DNA of 64,000 nt from Platerodrilus igneus. Its lineage: Eukaryota; Arthropoda; Insecta; Coleoptera; Lycidae. The stretch is taken from assembly GCA_036346225.1 (NCBI GenBank), contig JARFIW010000488.1:2987160-3051159 (forward strand). The letters run 5' to 3'. Position 1 is the first letter of the stretch. Each line of letters opens with the position of its first letter. The translations under genes and the position numbers were made by a program. Of the stretch, positions 1 through 11,062 are shown piece after piece. Under the pieces are notes generated by a model. It worked only from the letters and a program-made list of their open reading frames with translations. It was not told the origin of the DNA and did not search any database.

Positions 1-29
1 AGCCAAGTATTAAATAAATAAATATTTTA

Positions 30-240
30 GGTAGTTAATTACACAAGGTAAGTTGATAAATACTATCGTATTATAGTGAATAAGATGAAATAATAACTTA
101 GACTTTTATGCAAAGCCCAAATGATCATTTTAAATCGAGCTAGTAATTGAAAGATGGAAAATATAAGGTCTTGGGCAGGACTTGAACCTGTATCATGGTT
201 TTGCCTAAACCATGCGTTTACCAATTACACCACCGAGACC
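30..240 (-). mobile_element. tRNA-derived SINE (copy 1)
   Basis: Read on the minus strand, a tRNA-like head (240 down to 167) is followed by a body of about 130 bases running to about position 30. The body recurs twice near 62420-62640, in opposite orientations, which shows that it is a dispersed repeat. The head has recognisable RNA polymerase III A and B boxes, so transcription would start near 240 and read towards 1. The tail runs into AT-rich sequence. Head-plus-body structure is what a SINE needs; its mobilising LINE cannot be named from here. Confidence 0.6.
167..240 (-). other. tRNA-like head with Pol III A/B boxes
   Basis: The 74-nt minus-strand sequence begins GGTCTCGG and ends CCAAGACC, closing an acceptor stem with one C-A mismatch. 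It has an A-box (TGGTGTAATTGG) and a B-box (GGTTCAAGTCC). The T arm has four good pairs. The anticodon arm is abnormal: the most natural 7-nt loop is TAGGCAA, which lacks U33. I therefore read it as a SINE head or tRNA pseudogene rather than a working tRNA gene. Confidence 0.55.
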
Positions 241-2227
241 AATGACACAATTGGGAAATTTACAAATTTAATCGTGTACACGACGATACATCTACCTAAG
301 TTTCAATTACGTTCGGCATTTTTGTCAATCATATCTGACATTGTCAATTTTTGACTTATGTCAGTTATAGACAGGAAGCTACGCTCAAAATTTGCCCCCC
401 CCCCCAAGATTTTAACATGTTACAACTTTATGGTGTGTTTAAAGTCAGGGAGTTGCTGTGTTTAGATATCTAAGAACAAACGAAAAGAGAAATTCAAGAA
501 TTAAAAGTGACTGCTGTTATGCGTCTATATGTAACGTTTGAAAAACAATGTTATGAATTTTTAAGTGTAAATGGCATGTATTCTGGCAATAAGAAATCAA
601 GTAGGTGAAAATAATTATTTGGTCGAACTGATTAGTGATGGAATTTATATCTTAAGTCTAAAATGATAGTTTTATTGTGTGAAATTTAATGTTAGTACAA
701 GTTTTCTATATGCCAATAAGTGCATTGCCAACCGAATTGGGATGCATAATGTCATATGGAAAACAAGAACAGTTTCTGAATTATCATTGTTAAATGTGAT
801 TTAATGTTTTCTTTATGCTTTATTTAGCGATATGGTGTTATTTAATAATTTTTCTAGGAATTATTTTAGCAATACCTGGTCATATTTAGGTTAAGAAATT
901 TTTTAAGAAAGAATGATTTGTATTTTCATCGATATTATCTTATGTTAACGGAGTTTAAGCTTAGGTTGCAGTTTATGTGAAATTATTTAGGAAATAGGTA
1001 AAGGCAGCGAATTGTAAAGGATATCCATTTGCCGTAGTGATTGCATTTTATTGGCAAAGCATTTTATTTTACAAATTGATTTAAATATGACAGAATTACT
1101 GTCGTTTGAGATATATTTGAGCAAAGTAAATATGAGTTGAGAAAAGGTAGAATACTGAAGCACGGGAGTTTTGTGCGGAAAAATCGTCTTCCGTATAGAA
1201 ATAATATCATAAAGGATTCCTGTGACATTTTGGCATCTTTCGATTTTGACAAAAGTAGAAAACCAGGGTAAATATTAATGTAACGTAGAAGTTTTGTATT
1301 TAATTTATTATTTTTGTTTCGAATTTATTTATACTTCTTCTAATTTTTCTATAGGAACCCACTTCCGCACCACTGCAGTTATTCTAGGCACCCTTATTAT
1401 GTTACAGGGTCTCCGCCCCTTTAGGGCAAATCAAATTTAATTATCTTCATGCACATTTTACCCCTAACGGACTACATCATTTCAAAAAATGTACGATGTC
1501 TAAGGAATCTTTGAGTATATAAAATTATGCTATAAAAATAAATTGCATTAGTCCTTTGGAGTGTGTCTTCTTAATCGATTTCGATTGTGCAGATACAAAT
1601 ACTGTAAAATATATTCAGGAATATTTGAAAATTCTAATGAACAATACAAAGCTTTATCGCATGGGGAATCTATATATTTAAATGTATGAAATATCGGTCA
1701 GAGTCGTAGCTATGTGTCTACTGTTTGAATATTATATACACGAACAGTCTCCTGTTGATGTTTATTTAGTTCCAATGCTTTGATGTTTTACAAGAACTTC
1801 TAAGCACTTGGCATAGTTATATTGTACCTGGGTGAGTGCAGTGTTTAATTTAAACAAAAGCCAATAACCAAGCGCTTTACATGTATTTGTAAACACCTGT
1901 TCATTATGTATGGGAGAGGTGTAAACGTATCTAGAAAACACATAAAGTTTGCAAAGGTAATTGACCCTTTGCGCAACGCTGCACTGTTTGAATTAAAAGG
2001 ATTTAACCTACGCTTCATTTTTTAAAGAGGCGATGGAATATTAACCTTTCAAGTCCTTACTCACCATGGGTTTAAATCAGAAACAAGTTAATAACGACTG
2101 TTTTCAAACGATTTCATGCGGTAACGCAAAACGAGGTATACTTGAAACCGCTGTTTTTTAAATGCCATTTTGTTATAGTTAATTAACTTTTGGTTTGTTC
2201 ATTTCTGCGGGTTTGGAATGCCGAAGA
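241..2227. other. No gene recognised
   Basis: About 2 kb of AT-rich sequence. The only local oddity is a run of 11 C at 395-405. Short ORFs on either strand show no motif I recognise. Confidence 0.5.
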
Positions 2228-3179
2228 GTTATAGCCTAGGCCGCCCACAAAGGTGGCCAATGGGGGTCGCCTGACCCCCCCTGAATATGTTCCTTTGGTT
2301 TTTTTTTTCGTTAGAAATCGCAACACGAAGTGCACCTTCACTAGAGATTGAATAAGATTACGATTTCACTATCGGTTATACTATTGTTTAAAAATAAAGT
2401 AAACCTAAATGTTGAGATTACACTACAGGTATGCCTATTGTCTAACTATAAATAGACCGACTTTGTATGTCATTTTAAGTAGGAAATGCGAATTAATGCG
2501 ATTACCTTACAATAGTAACCCTAACCGCCTATAACAAAACTGTTATTTTCATTCTTTAATATCTAAATATCTTACCCTGAAAGTTTCTATTCAAACGAAA
2601 TATAAATACAGGCTTTCATAATGGTTTCTTTCGTATTGTACAGGTTCAGGTACTCTACAACTAAAACTTTGGAATGTTCTACAAATGTCTCATTGTGTTC
2701 TATTCTGAGAAAAAATATATTCTTTATCTATAACAGTAAAGTACGTCTATATCTTCAGTGACTTCAGTTTGTATTCAGTGTTTTTCGAATGCGGTGTACT
2801 TTTAATTTGTGACTTAGGAAACTTTATCTGACTGTTGAATTAGTAGAAGACGTGTATGTTGATAGATATTGATTGGTCATTTTCCTTGTAGTTATTGTTA
2901 TCAGTGTTGATAAGTAGTGTAGTTACTGGTTTTTGTTTTTAAAAAAGGCCGAAGATTGCAGTTACAGTTTAGTTACGGATAGGATAGCAGTAAGTACTAA
3001 TGTACCTAATGCGTGAGAATACATATTTAAAAATTATATTTATTTGCAATTGAGAGATTCTTATTTTTTTTTCTTTTAAAGTCTAATTGATTAACAAATC
3101 TCTTCTTTTGAAGTATCAGAAAAGTAAAGCGTGTTATTTTTTCAGAAATTCAGATCTAAGATCAGTAACAATACTAACA

Positions 3180-5541
3180 ATGAATATTAGAAAATTTTTC
3201 AAACGAAATGAACTAAAAGAATCATCTAGCATAGGCTGTAGTAGTAGCGGTGCTGGTGCTAATGCTATTTTGAGTGTAATAGTATAGTACATAATAGTGT
3301 CAATGATCTAAATAAAGCTGGTAGTTCGTCACCTAATACTTTAAAATCTCTCACATGTGAATATGACACCAATCTTTCAACTGATAAGAATGAGTACATG
3401 TTCGATTTGGGCAATTTTGTTAACTCGAATGAAACACTTTCCGACGATGTTCGCTTTTCATTATTAACAAATCCTTACAAACCAGATCCTAAATATAATT
3501 TCAAGAACGATTCCGAAAAAAGAAGACGTGCTTTTAGATATGACTGGCTTCAACAGTACGATTGGCTTGCGTATTCTCCAAAACTCAAAGGCGCACTTTG
3601 CAAATATTGCGTAGTTTTTCGGCCAACTGCTAAAAGAGGGGTTCTTGGTTCTTTCATTGTGAAGCCCTTCACAAAATATCATGACTTTGTCGCTTCTGCA
3701 AAAGCACAAGCTACAACCGAATGGCATCGTGATTCAACTATAAAAGCTTCTAGTTTTACAAAAATTATTGAAGGAAAACGTCTATCAATTACCTCTCAAA
3801 TAAATGAAGCTGAGCGGGATTTGATTGAATCGAATCGCAAAAAACTTATACCAATAATATCCACCGTCATTTTTTGTGGTATGCATGATTTGCCATTACG
3901 AGGTGATAAAAAAAATAATTTTGAGGATCTTTTACAATTCAGAATAGAAAGTGGGGATCACATTCTAAACGAGCACTTAAACTTTTGCAAGAAGAACTCA
4001 AAATACACCTCTGACAGAACTCAAAATCAAATAATTTCAATTTGTGGAACATTAATTAGGGAAAAAATTGTGAAAGATGAGAATTTGAGTGAAGCATTTT
4101 CAATTCTGGCTGACGAAAGTGCAGATATTGCTGGGGTAGAACGGTTATCACTTGGAGTAAGATTTGTTAGTAATGACAATTCGGTCAGAGAAGAATTTTT
4201 GGGCTTTGTAGTCCTTACATCGATGAACGCAGAAGGTATAACTGCTGCAATTTTAAACGCTTGTAATGAATATGGTCTTTGTATGGATAAATTAGTTGGA
4301 TTAGGGTTTGATGGTTGCTCGACGATGGCAGGTCATGAGCAGGAAGTCCAAAAACTTATTAAAAATAAATATCCAAAAGCGATATATTTTCACTGCGCGT
4401 CCCATAGATTAAATTTAGTGATAAATGATTTGAACAAGATTCCGGATATTCAAAATTCAGTAGGTACCATTAAAGAAGTAATTACTTTCTTTCGAGATAG
4501 TCCATTAAGACGTAGATACGTTTCTAATATTCCACTATTATGTGAAACACGCTGGTCCGCGAAATATAAATCAATGAGGTTGTTTGCGGAACATTTTACA
4601 GACACTATGAACGCTCTGGAAAATTTAGCTCGTAACCGTGAAATAAATGCTCAGACAAGAAATAGGGCCAGTCAACTTTTAAATTGCGTTTCTTCGTCGA
4701 AATTTATTCTTTGTCTGCATATTATGGCCAAATATTCTAGCAAATTGGAACCTGTTTGTAATGCACTGCAGTCTAAAGGTATAAACCTATTTTCCGTTAA
4801 ACAGCACATAGATGAACTACTCAAACTTTTTAAGACACACGGTAGTGATCCTGAACAATATTTTAAAGAGGTTTATAAAAAAAGTGTTGAACATGCCCAT
4901 GGTTTTGGATTAGAAATTACATTACCACGTATTGCACCAAGTTAACTCATAGGTCTAATTATCATATGAGTAGTGTTGAAGATTACTTTCGAGTAAGCCT
5001 TTTTATTCCTTATTTGGATTCTGTTATACAGTCTATTTCCACAAGGTTTTCTGAAGATGCTACGACTTCTTTTTTACTCTCTGGATTACATCCAAATAAC
5101 TTAAAAGACAACAATATAAAAAGAGCATTGTTAAATAAAAAAGAAGAAATAGCCAGACGTTACAACATTGATAACTTTTCAGAACAGTTGCAAACGTGGG
5201 TTGAACTTTGGCAAAATAGAGAGATTCAACAAGATACAGACTTTGTACATTTGCTTGATAATGAAGTTTCTTTTTTTCCGGCCATCAAAACTGCGCTGAA
5301 TATTTTTTTGGCATTACCTCCAACTACTGCAACAATAGAAAGGTCATTTAGTACGCTAAAGCGGGTAAAATCGTGGCTTAGATCAAGCATGTCAGGGGAT
5401 AGATTATCAGGTTTATGCGTGCTTAGTGTACATAAGGACATGGTAGGTAGGGAGAAACAAGCATTTATAAATGAAGTCCTAAATAGATTTGGTCAGGACC
5501 GAAGAAGATTGATATTTTCATTCAAAAATGATGATGATTAA
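3180..5541 (+). pseudogene. hAT transposase, TTF zinc finger / DUF4371 type, two frameshifts
   Basis: The likely start is the ATG at 3180 (MNIRKFF..., typical of this family). The first segment ends at 3287, while the next frame is open from about 3250 into the 515-residue segment at 3398-4945. The last segment, 4966-5541, lies in a third frame. The middle segment carries a TTF-type zinc finger (CKYC), the DUF4371 core with ADES, GFDGCSTMAG and CASHRLNL, and the long hAT helical region. The last segment has the dimerisation domain with ATIERSFSTLKRVK, which contains the catalytic Glu. The combined span of about 785 codons fits the family. Catalytic positions look present, so inactivation rests on two small indels near 3250-3280 and 4930-4945. 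Proteins of this type are often annotated as ZMYM1-like in insect genomes. Confidence 0.9.
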
Positions 5542-6025
5542 TAAAACGCGAGAACAGTCCTATTCAGCAGTGCCAGTTATAATAGTTTGTTGTACCCTTC
5601 TTAGTTCTTAGTCATGTTTGTTTGTGCAACAAATATTAAAGACACTATTTAAAGTGCCGGTCGGATATTTATTTACTATTAATTAATATCTGTGGTTTGT
5701 GGCCATTTGATTGACAATGTGGCTTTTCTGTTTCCGTTAAATATGGTTGTGTCGTGTCTGTATTTTTACATTTTCTTACGGGCGGCTTATTGCGTGTATT
5801 GGAATAAGTCCATTCAATTTTCAATTAGTGTGTGTTAATGTAAAATCCAATCTTTTCCATTTGCTACCCTGTGCATCATCAAGCCAAAAGAATTGATAGT
5901 CTGCTACACCAGCAATTTACCAGATTGGTAAGTAACTTCACACTTTATAAAAATTCGATTAATTACAGAATGCTGCATTTATTAAGAAACTATCAATCCT
6001 ACGTTTTTCTTTCAATTTCAAATAC

Positions 6026-6157
6026 TATAGTGAAATCTCGAAAGAATGCATTCGCGTCATAGGTTTCTGAATTAAACACCGACATACTTTTAATGTATAT
6101 CGCTTTTAAATTCAGTAACCTATGGCGTGAATGCATTCTTTCGTGATTTCAACTATA
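6026..6157. repeat. 132-bp inverted repeat inside the hAT 3' region
   Basis: Two arms of about 52 bases (TATAGTGAAATCTCG... and its near-complement ending ...CAACTATA) are separated by a short spacer. Each arm contains the palindrome GAATGCATTC. It lies about 0.5 kb after the transposase stop. It could be a small MITE nested in the hAT element or a structural hairpin belonging to it. Confidence 0.75.
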
Positions 6158-6364
6158 ATATTAAAAAACGCTGCATTATCGATGGTCCTAACTGCTTTTA
6201 AGCTACTCTAAGGAAATAAGATTTTATGCCTTACATTACTTTCCAATACGTCCGGTAACGGGGTTGCATTAACAGTGTTCATCCTTTGTGTAACATAACT
6301 AATATTTTTGAAAGTATTCTTGACCCCCTCTACAAATTATTCTGTGGGCGGCTTTGGTTATAGC

Positions 6365-6954
6365 AGATACTCAGAGCGCCACTCAGTGTAGTTAGGTAAA
6401 TTCAGATACAGTTTATCAATTACTCTGAAATATCGATATAATGTAAACATTGATTGATTTTAGTTTCACTAAGCAAATTTAATATTAAGCTATGAAGCCT
6501 GCCTTATATTGCTGAAATACGACGATTTCATTTTCTCCAATACTGAACGAAAACTTGGCATTCAATTGCCATATTTTATAAACTGGAGTGGCAAAAATCT
6601 CATCGTAAACGTCGTCTCAATAGTCGAATAGGTATGTTGAAAGTAAGTGGTAAAAACCTTGATTTTAGGTATCCTTATGAAAAAGCACAAACCGATAGAT
6701 CTACGTGGAAATTAGTCTAGCTAAGAAAATTTGACGTAGTAAACTGTGCGTTTTTTAACTATAGATAGTAACATTGCATTAGCAGAACCAAGACTAGAAT
6801 TGAAAACTTTGTATCTATAGCAGTGCAAAGTTATTCAACATTTTCTAAACCGACGATGTCGCATCTTATATAAGGCTGCTATACAGAGTGGAGTTTTGTG
6901 AAGTTTCTCCATGCTGGAATTACGTCAGTGGGTCTAAAATAATAATAAATTTAC
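6365..6954. other. No gene recognised
   Basis: AT-rich spacer between the hAT element and a LINE fragment; no motif seen. Confidence 0.4.
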
Positions 6955-7180
6955 AAATCATCAGCATAACAATGATATCGACAAAACTTCAAGCTAGCTG
7001 ACACATCTTGTATATACAGACTAAAGAGAAGTGGACCCAGTAACTTTCCTAGGGAACTCCTGCAACTAAAGTAGTTGTAACTGAGAATCGTTCGAATATT
7101 GCGGCAAAACCTTGAAAATAGCTTCCTCAATATCTCTATAGAGCTAACCTGCGGAAATTTGTAAATGACGCCCAATAGTA
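6955..7180 (-). pseudogene. Non-LTR retrotransposon RT fragment
   Basis: The minus-strand frame contains LLGPLLFSLYIQDV followed by YHCYADDL. This is the spacing of RT motifs B and C (YADD) in jockey/CR1-like LINEs. The preceding GVPQGS motif is degraded (a RSSLGK-like string). Only about 75 residues are recognisable, so it is a scrap. Confidence 0.75.
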
Positions 7181-7648
7181 AATATCTGTAATTGATAGTA
7201 ATTTCACCAAAAAGATATTCAGGTCTTGCATTATATAGTGGAGTAGATTTAGCAACAAGCTTAAAATTCTGATCGATTCGAATATACAGAGCTACACCTC
7301 CTCCTGGATTACCTGAGTAAAAAAACTATAATGGCTCAAATTTTATCATTTTCTGACGTTGTACAAGATCGGAACCAAAAAGACATTATCCGTTTATTTT
7401 CCTAACCCCAAAGCAGCACTATACAAATTTGAAGACGTAAAATTCTATAAACTGAACAACACCGTTGAAATGCTTGAACCATAGCATCAACTTCTATTAG
7501 GGATTGTTCGGGTTCAGCGCCGAGTGCCTTTCACTTTGACCAAAATATTCCGAAGTGGTTTGGAAGAAGGTGTTATGTCTGAAGGAGATATGCCGATATG
7601 AAAAGTGGCTCAACTTCCATTACAATTGCTTGTAAAAGAAAACTTACA
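7181..7648. other. No gene recognised, possible LINE remainder
   Basis: The sequence upstream (on the minus strand) of the RT scrap gives no readable motifs. Confidence 0.3.
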
Positions 7649-8130
7649 CAGGGTGTTTCAGAATAAAGTACCGTAAATTGAGGATGTTGACGAGTTATGA
7701 AGAAAAATTACTTAACAGTTTCCTGTAAACTACTAGTTTCCATTATACAGGGTGATGAAGTAATTTTGAAAAATATATGTATTTTAAGATATTTTCATTT
7801 AGAGTAGAAAGTTTAAGTTGAAAATAGGTACACGTTAGTTGTTTACTAATACGAATTATTACACTTCATTTCGACAAAATAGGGTAATCCATTAGCGTAG
7901 AATAAGAAGGGCTATCAAACAATTTTGAGCTATACTTTTTGCACGCCCTGCATTTCATAAAAATGACTCATAATTATTCATAATTATTCCTCATACAATT
8001 TGCCACAAAAAAGGTACTCTTTGTTAATCTCTGTAGAACTTTTCAATTTCGAGATATTTTAAATTAAGTCATACTCAACTCATGCATGAAAACAAGGTAT
8101 TATTAATTCTTTCAAAAATGCAAAGGTTTC
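7649..8130 (+). repeat. Left long terminal inverted repeat
   Basis: Inverted counterpart of 9590-10076. It includes an inner copy of CAGGGTG-like sequence near 7745 (TACAGGGTGATGAAG), which also appears in the right arm. Confidence 0.8.
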
Positions 8131-8263
8131 TTTGATGAATTCGAATATCTGATTTAAATCAAATACATTTAGTAAAAAACCCATTTAATAAACTTGTTAG
8201 TGTTTACAAACTGAAGAATATTTGACTCTACAAGCTAAAATTTACTTACTAAGCCGCTACAAA

Positions 8264-9315
8264 CTACAAAATAGAAATTAGCTCATAATGCTCATTATTT
8301 AAGTAAATGTTCAAAGTGACGTCCTCCAACGTGAATACATTTTCGGGCTGGTTTCTTAATCTTGTGAGTAGTTTTTTTGTAGAATTGGCTAAATCCTTAA
8401 AAGCATTTTCCATTCTCTCTCTTAACTCCTGAACAGTATTAATAGGTTCAATATATACCTCCAAATTCCATAGTCAATAGGATTTACTCAGGGGACCGAG
8501 GTGGCGAATTAACCCGAGCATTTACTCCACGTCCTATCCACGTACCAGGAAAATTGTTATTTAACCACTTCCTTGCAATTGATGCAAAATGAGGTATTGC
8601 TCCGTCATGCACGAACCACATGTTAAGTCTATTAAATATTCTCTTAAAAAAGCTGTATATCGCTTTCCATTTAAATTTACTTCTAAAATAAATGCTCCTA
8701 TAAGATAATTGTGTATTATTCCAGCCCATTTATTTTAAATTTATGCTGAAAACTGCTGGTTTTCGTGTAATGTGGGTTTCATCTCATCATGTATGCTCAT
8801 TAGGTATGTTAAATATGCCATTTCTGCTAAAAGTTGCTTCATCAGTAAAAAAAATATTACTAACAAATTCATTATCTCTTCCAATTTGTCTTAGCAGCCA
8901 GTAGCAAAACCCAACTCTAGGTTTGTAGTCGGTTTCTAAAAGGTCCCGAACTTGTTGCAGGTGATAGAGATACAGCTGTTGATCTTTTAGAATTTTCCAA
9001 CATGTTACCTCAGCAATTCCCGTTTGTAGCAGAAGTCTTCTGGTACTTATTCCTGGGTTCTCTTCTACTAAATTTAAAACATCTTTATTTTTCAATGTGC
9101 GTTTTACTATTTCACTTCCACGATGTCAAGTAGCAGGTAAAACAGTTCCAGTTTTCCTTATCCGTCTATCTACTGCCATAAAAGTTTTTCTATCGAGAAC
9201 AATGCGTCCTAGCTATTTCTCTGCATATCTTCTTACAGCCTTTTCGGAATTGCCTTGGCATTCTCCTAGTTCCAAATGCATGTCAGCATATTCAGAGAAT
9301 GTGTATGTTACCATT
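8264..9315 (-). pseudogene. Dead DUF4817/DDE transposase
   Basis: The likely start is the ATG at 9315-9313 on the minus strand. It opens a DUF4817-like helical domain (FSEYADMHLELGECQGN), interrupted by in-frame stops near 9215 and 9125. A 102-residue stretch (8787-9095) has a helix-turn-helix (STRRLLLQTGIAEVTCWKIL) and the first catalytic motif FFTDEATF. The 8484-8729 stretch carries the second, VHDGAIPHF, then a degraded third motif where SPD should stand (PPRSPE, then stop). The tail is 8264-8464. Stops and frameshifts scattered along the gene rule out activity. Confidence 0.85.
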
Positions 9316-9488
9316 TTCGTGTTTGATTATTAACAAAATAATAAGAAATAAGCAAGCTGTAGTTACGTATTGAACGAGTATAACTTTTGACAACTACAGC
9401 GAGTAAGAGAAGCCTACTAGATTCAGCAACAGTTTGTAACTATTTGTATTTTAATAGAAAAACTAATATGAATGAAACATTATTTTTA

Positions 9489-9489
<1 letters not shown>

Positions 9490-9527
<38 letters not shown>
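9490..9527. repeat. (TA)n microsatellite
   Basis: About 19 uninterrupted AT units, between the transposase start and the right inverted repeat. Confidence 0.95.
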
Positions 9528-9530
<3 letters not shown>

Positions 9531-9589
9531 GTTTGTCAACTTAATGTATTTCATTTAAATCAGATCAGTTTCAAATTCATAAAATAAAT

Positions 9590-10076
9590 CTTTGCATATT
9601 TGAAAGAATTACTAATACGTTGTTTTCATGCATGTGAAGAGTATGACTTAATTTAAAACATCTCGATAATGGAAAGCTCTACAGAGACTAACCAACAGTA
9701 TTTTTTTTTGTGGCAAATTGTATGAGAAATAATTATGAATAATTATGGGTCATTTTTATGAAATGCAGGGTGTGCAAAAAGTATAGATCAAAATTGTTTG
9801 ATAACCCCCTTATTCTACGCCAATGGATTACCCCATTCTGTCGAAATAAAGTGAAATAATTGGCATTAGTAAACAACTAACGTGTACCGATTTTCAAGTT
9901 AAAGTTTTTATTTTAATTGAAAATATTCTAAAAAAACATGTATCTTTCAATATCACTTCATCGCCCTGTATAATAGAAACGGGTGGTTTACAGGAAGCTG
10001 TTATCTAACTTTTCTTTATAACTCGTCAAGATCTGTATATTCCCCAATTTACGGTACTTTATTCTGAAACACCCAG
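9590..10076 (-). repeat. Right long terminal inverted repeat
   Basis: Reads as the diverged inverted copy of the left arm and ends ...GAAACACCCAG next to TA. Confidence 0.8.
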
Positions 10077-10849
10077 TATATCAGGTATGCATTTGTATTA
10101 ATTTTAATTTATTACGAGCTTAAATAGAACCTTTATTTATTACTCCGGCATTTCGTTTTTCTCTTTCGCCTTCTATCTGCCGGGTTTCCTATCACCTACG
10201 TTATAAATAATACGATTATGACTCCAAGTTGTTAAAATGCTAAATGTCTATCGTTTCGATTTTCAACCATTAAATTGCTTTACAAATGTCTCTCCATTAC
10301 TCTTACAATACAGATGCTAGTCATTTTCTTTAATATTCAACTAGGCACTACCAGAAATGAAATGATAATAAATATTTAAGGGCGAGCGTGAAATATCATA
10401 TACCACTTTATCATGATCGTGACGCTAAATTATACTTACAACACCAGTATTCAATATCCACTTCATTTATAATAATAATGAAGTTGACGTTGTCAAATTG
10501 TTGTATTAAACTGCACGCTAGAAAGCCGTAAGTAAAATTTATGAGATTTAGGCACACAGAGGTAGTTTGCTGAGAAAAAGCTACAAAAACGGTATGGGAA
10601 TATCCTTCATTTACAAATACGTGGTATCTTGTTACTATCATATACAAAGAGGATTATAGGTGGTGTCCAAGGTCTTTCCCAATCAAGACATATTACATAC
10701 CCGATAGCATTCTGGAACCCTTTAAACACTTACACCACCCATTCCACTGAGTTAGTAGACAACCATTTTGTTAGTAGTCGAGAATTTCTGTATTTTACTG
10801 AAACAGGCTTTTAACGGAGTATTTCACTAAATTTCTTGTGAATTATCAG
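10077..10849. other. No gene recognised
   Basis: Spacer between two transposon relics. Short ORFs at 10411-10647 (minus) and 10629-10814 (plus) have no recognisable domain. Confidence 0.4.
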
Positions 10850-11062
10850 CTAAATACTCTGAAGGCCAAAACTGTACGTACCAAATTGGTTACAATTAAT
10901 ACAGTTGAATATATACTCCTAGCAATGTTGTTGGTAAATTTAATGCCTACTATGTAGGAAAAATGACCCGAGGAATTCAAGAATGAAGAAATATATGTGC
11001 AACAAGATAATGCTAAACCACATGTAGTGTTCCACAACCATGTTATCAAAATAATTTAAAAA
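10850..11062 (+). pseudogene. Mariner-type transposase fragment
   Basis: The plus-strand frame reads FKNEEIYVQQDNAKPHV near 10973-11023, the typical second-Asp motif (QQDNAxPH) of plant-type mariner and related DDE transposases. Just before it, a TGA stands in EK*PEEF where a Trp is usual. Upstream lies a weak V-T-I-N-T-V-E-Y helix region. Nothing of the N-terminus or the third acid is evident. Confidence 0.55.

Larger units (their letters stand above)
2236..6356 (+). mobile_element. hAT DNA transposon, near full length
   Basis: The element is flanked by a perfect 8-bp target duplication, GTTATAGC, at 2228-2235 and 6357-6364. An 8-bp duplication is the signature length of the hAT superfamily. 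The short imperfect terminal inverted repeats are CTAGGCCGCCCACA on the left and, read inward from the right, CAAAGCCGCCCACA. A GGGGGTC motif follows inside each end. The 4121-bp element carries one transposase on the plus strand between about 0.95 kb of 5' and 0.8 kb of 3' non-coding sequence. Ends and target duplication are intact, but the transposase reading frame is broken. Confidence 0.9.
7649..10076 (-). mobile_element. Tc1/mariner-like (DUF4817-type) element with ~480-bp TIRs
   Basis: The left end, CAGGGTGTTTCAGAATAAAG, is matched by the complement of the right end (CTGGGTGTTTCAGAATAAAG). The similarity continues for about 480 bases on each side, to roughly 8130 and from roughly 9590. 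The right end is followed by TA, while the left has CA, so one TA of the target duplication has probably mutated. The arms differ by scattered substitutions and small indels, indicating age. The interior holds a dead transposase on the minus strand. Confidence 0.85.
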
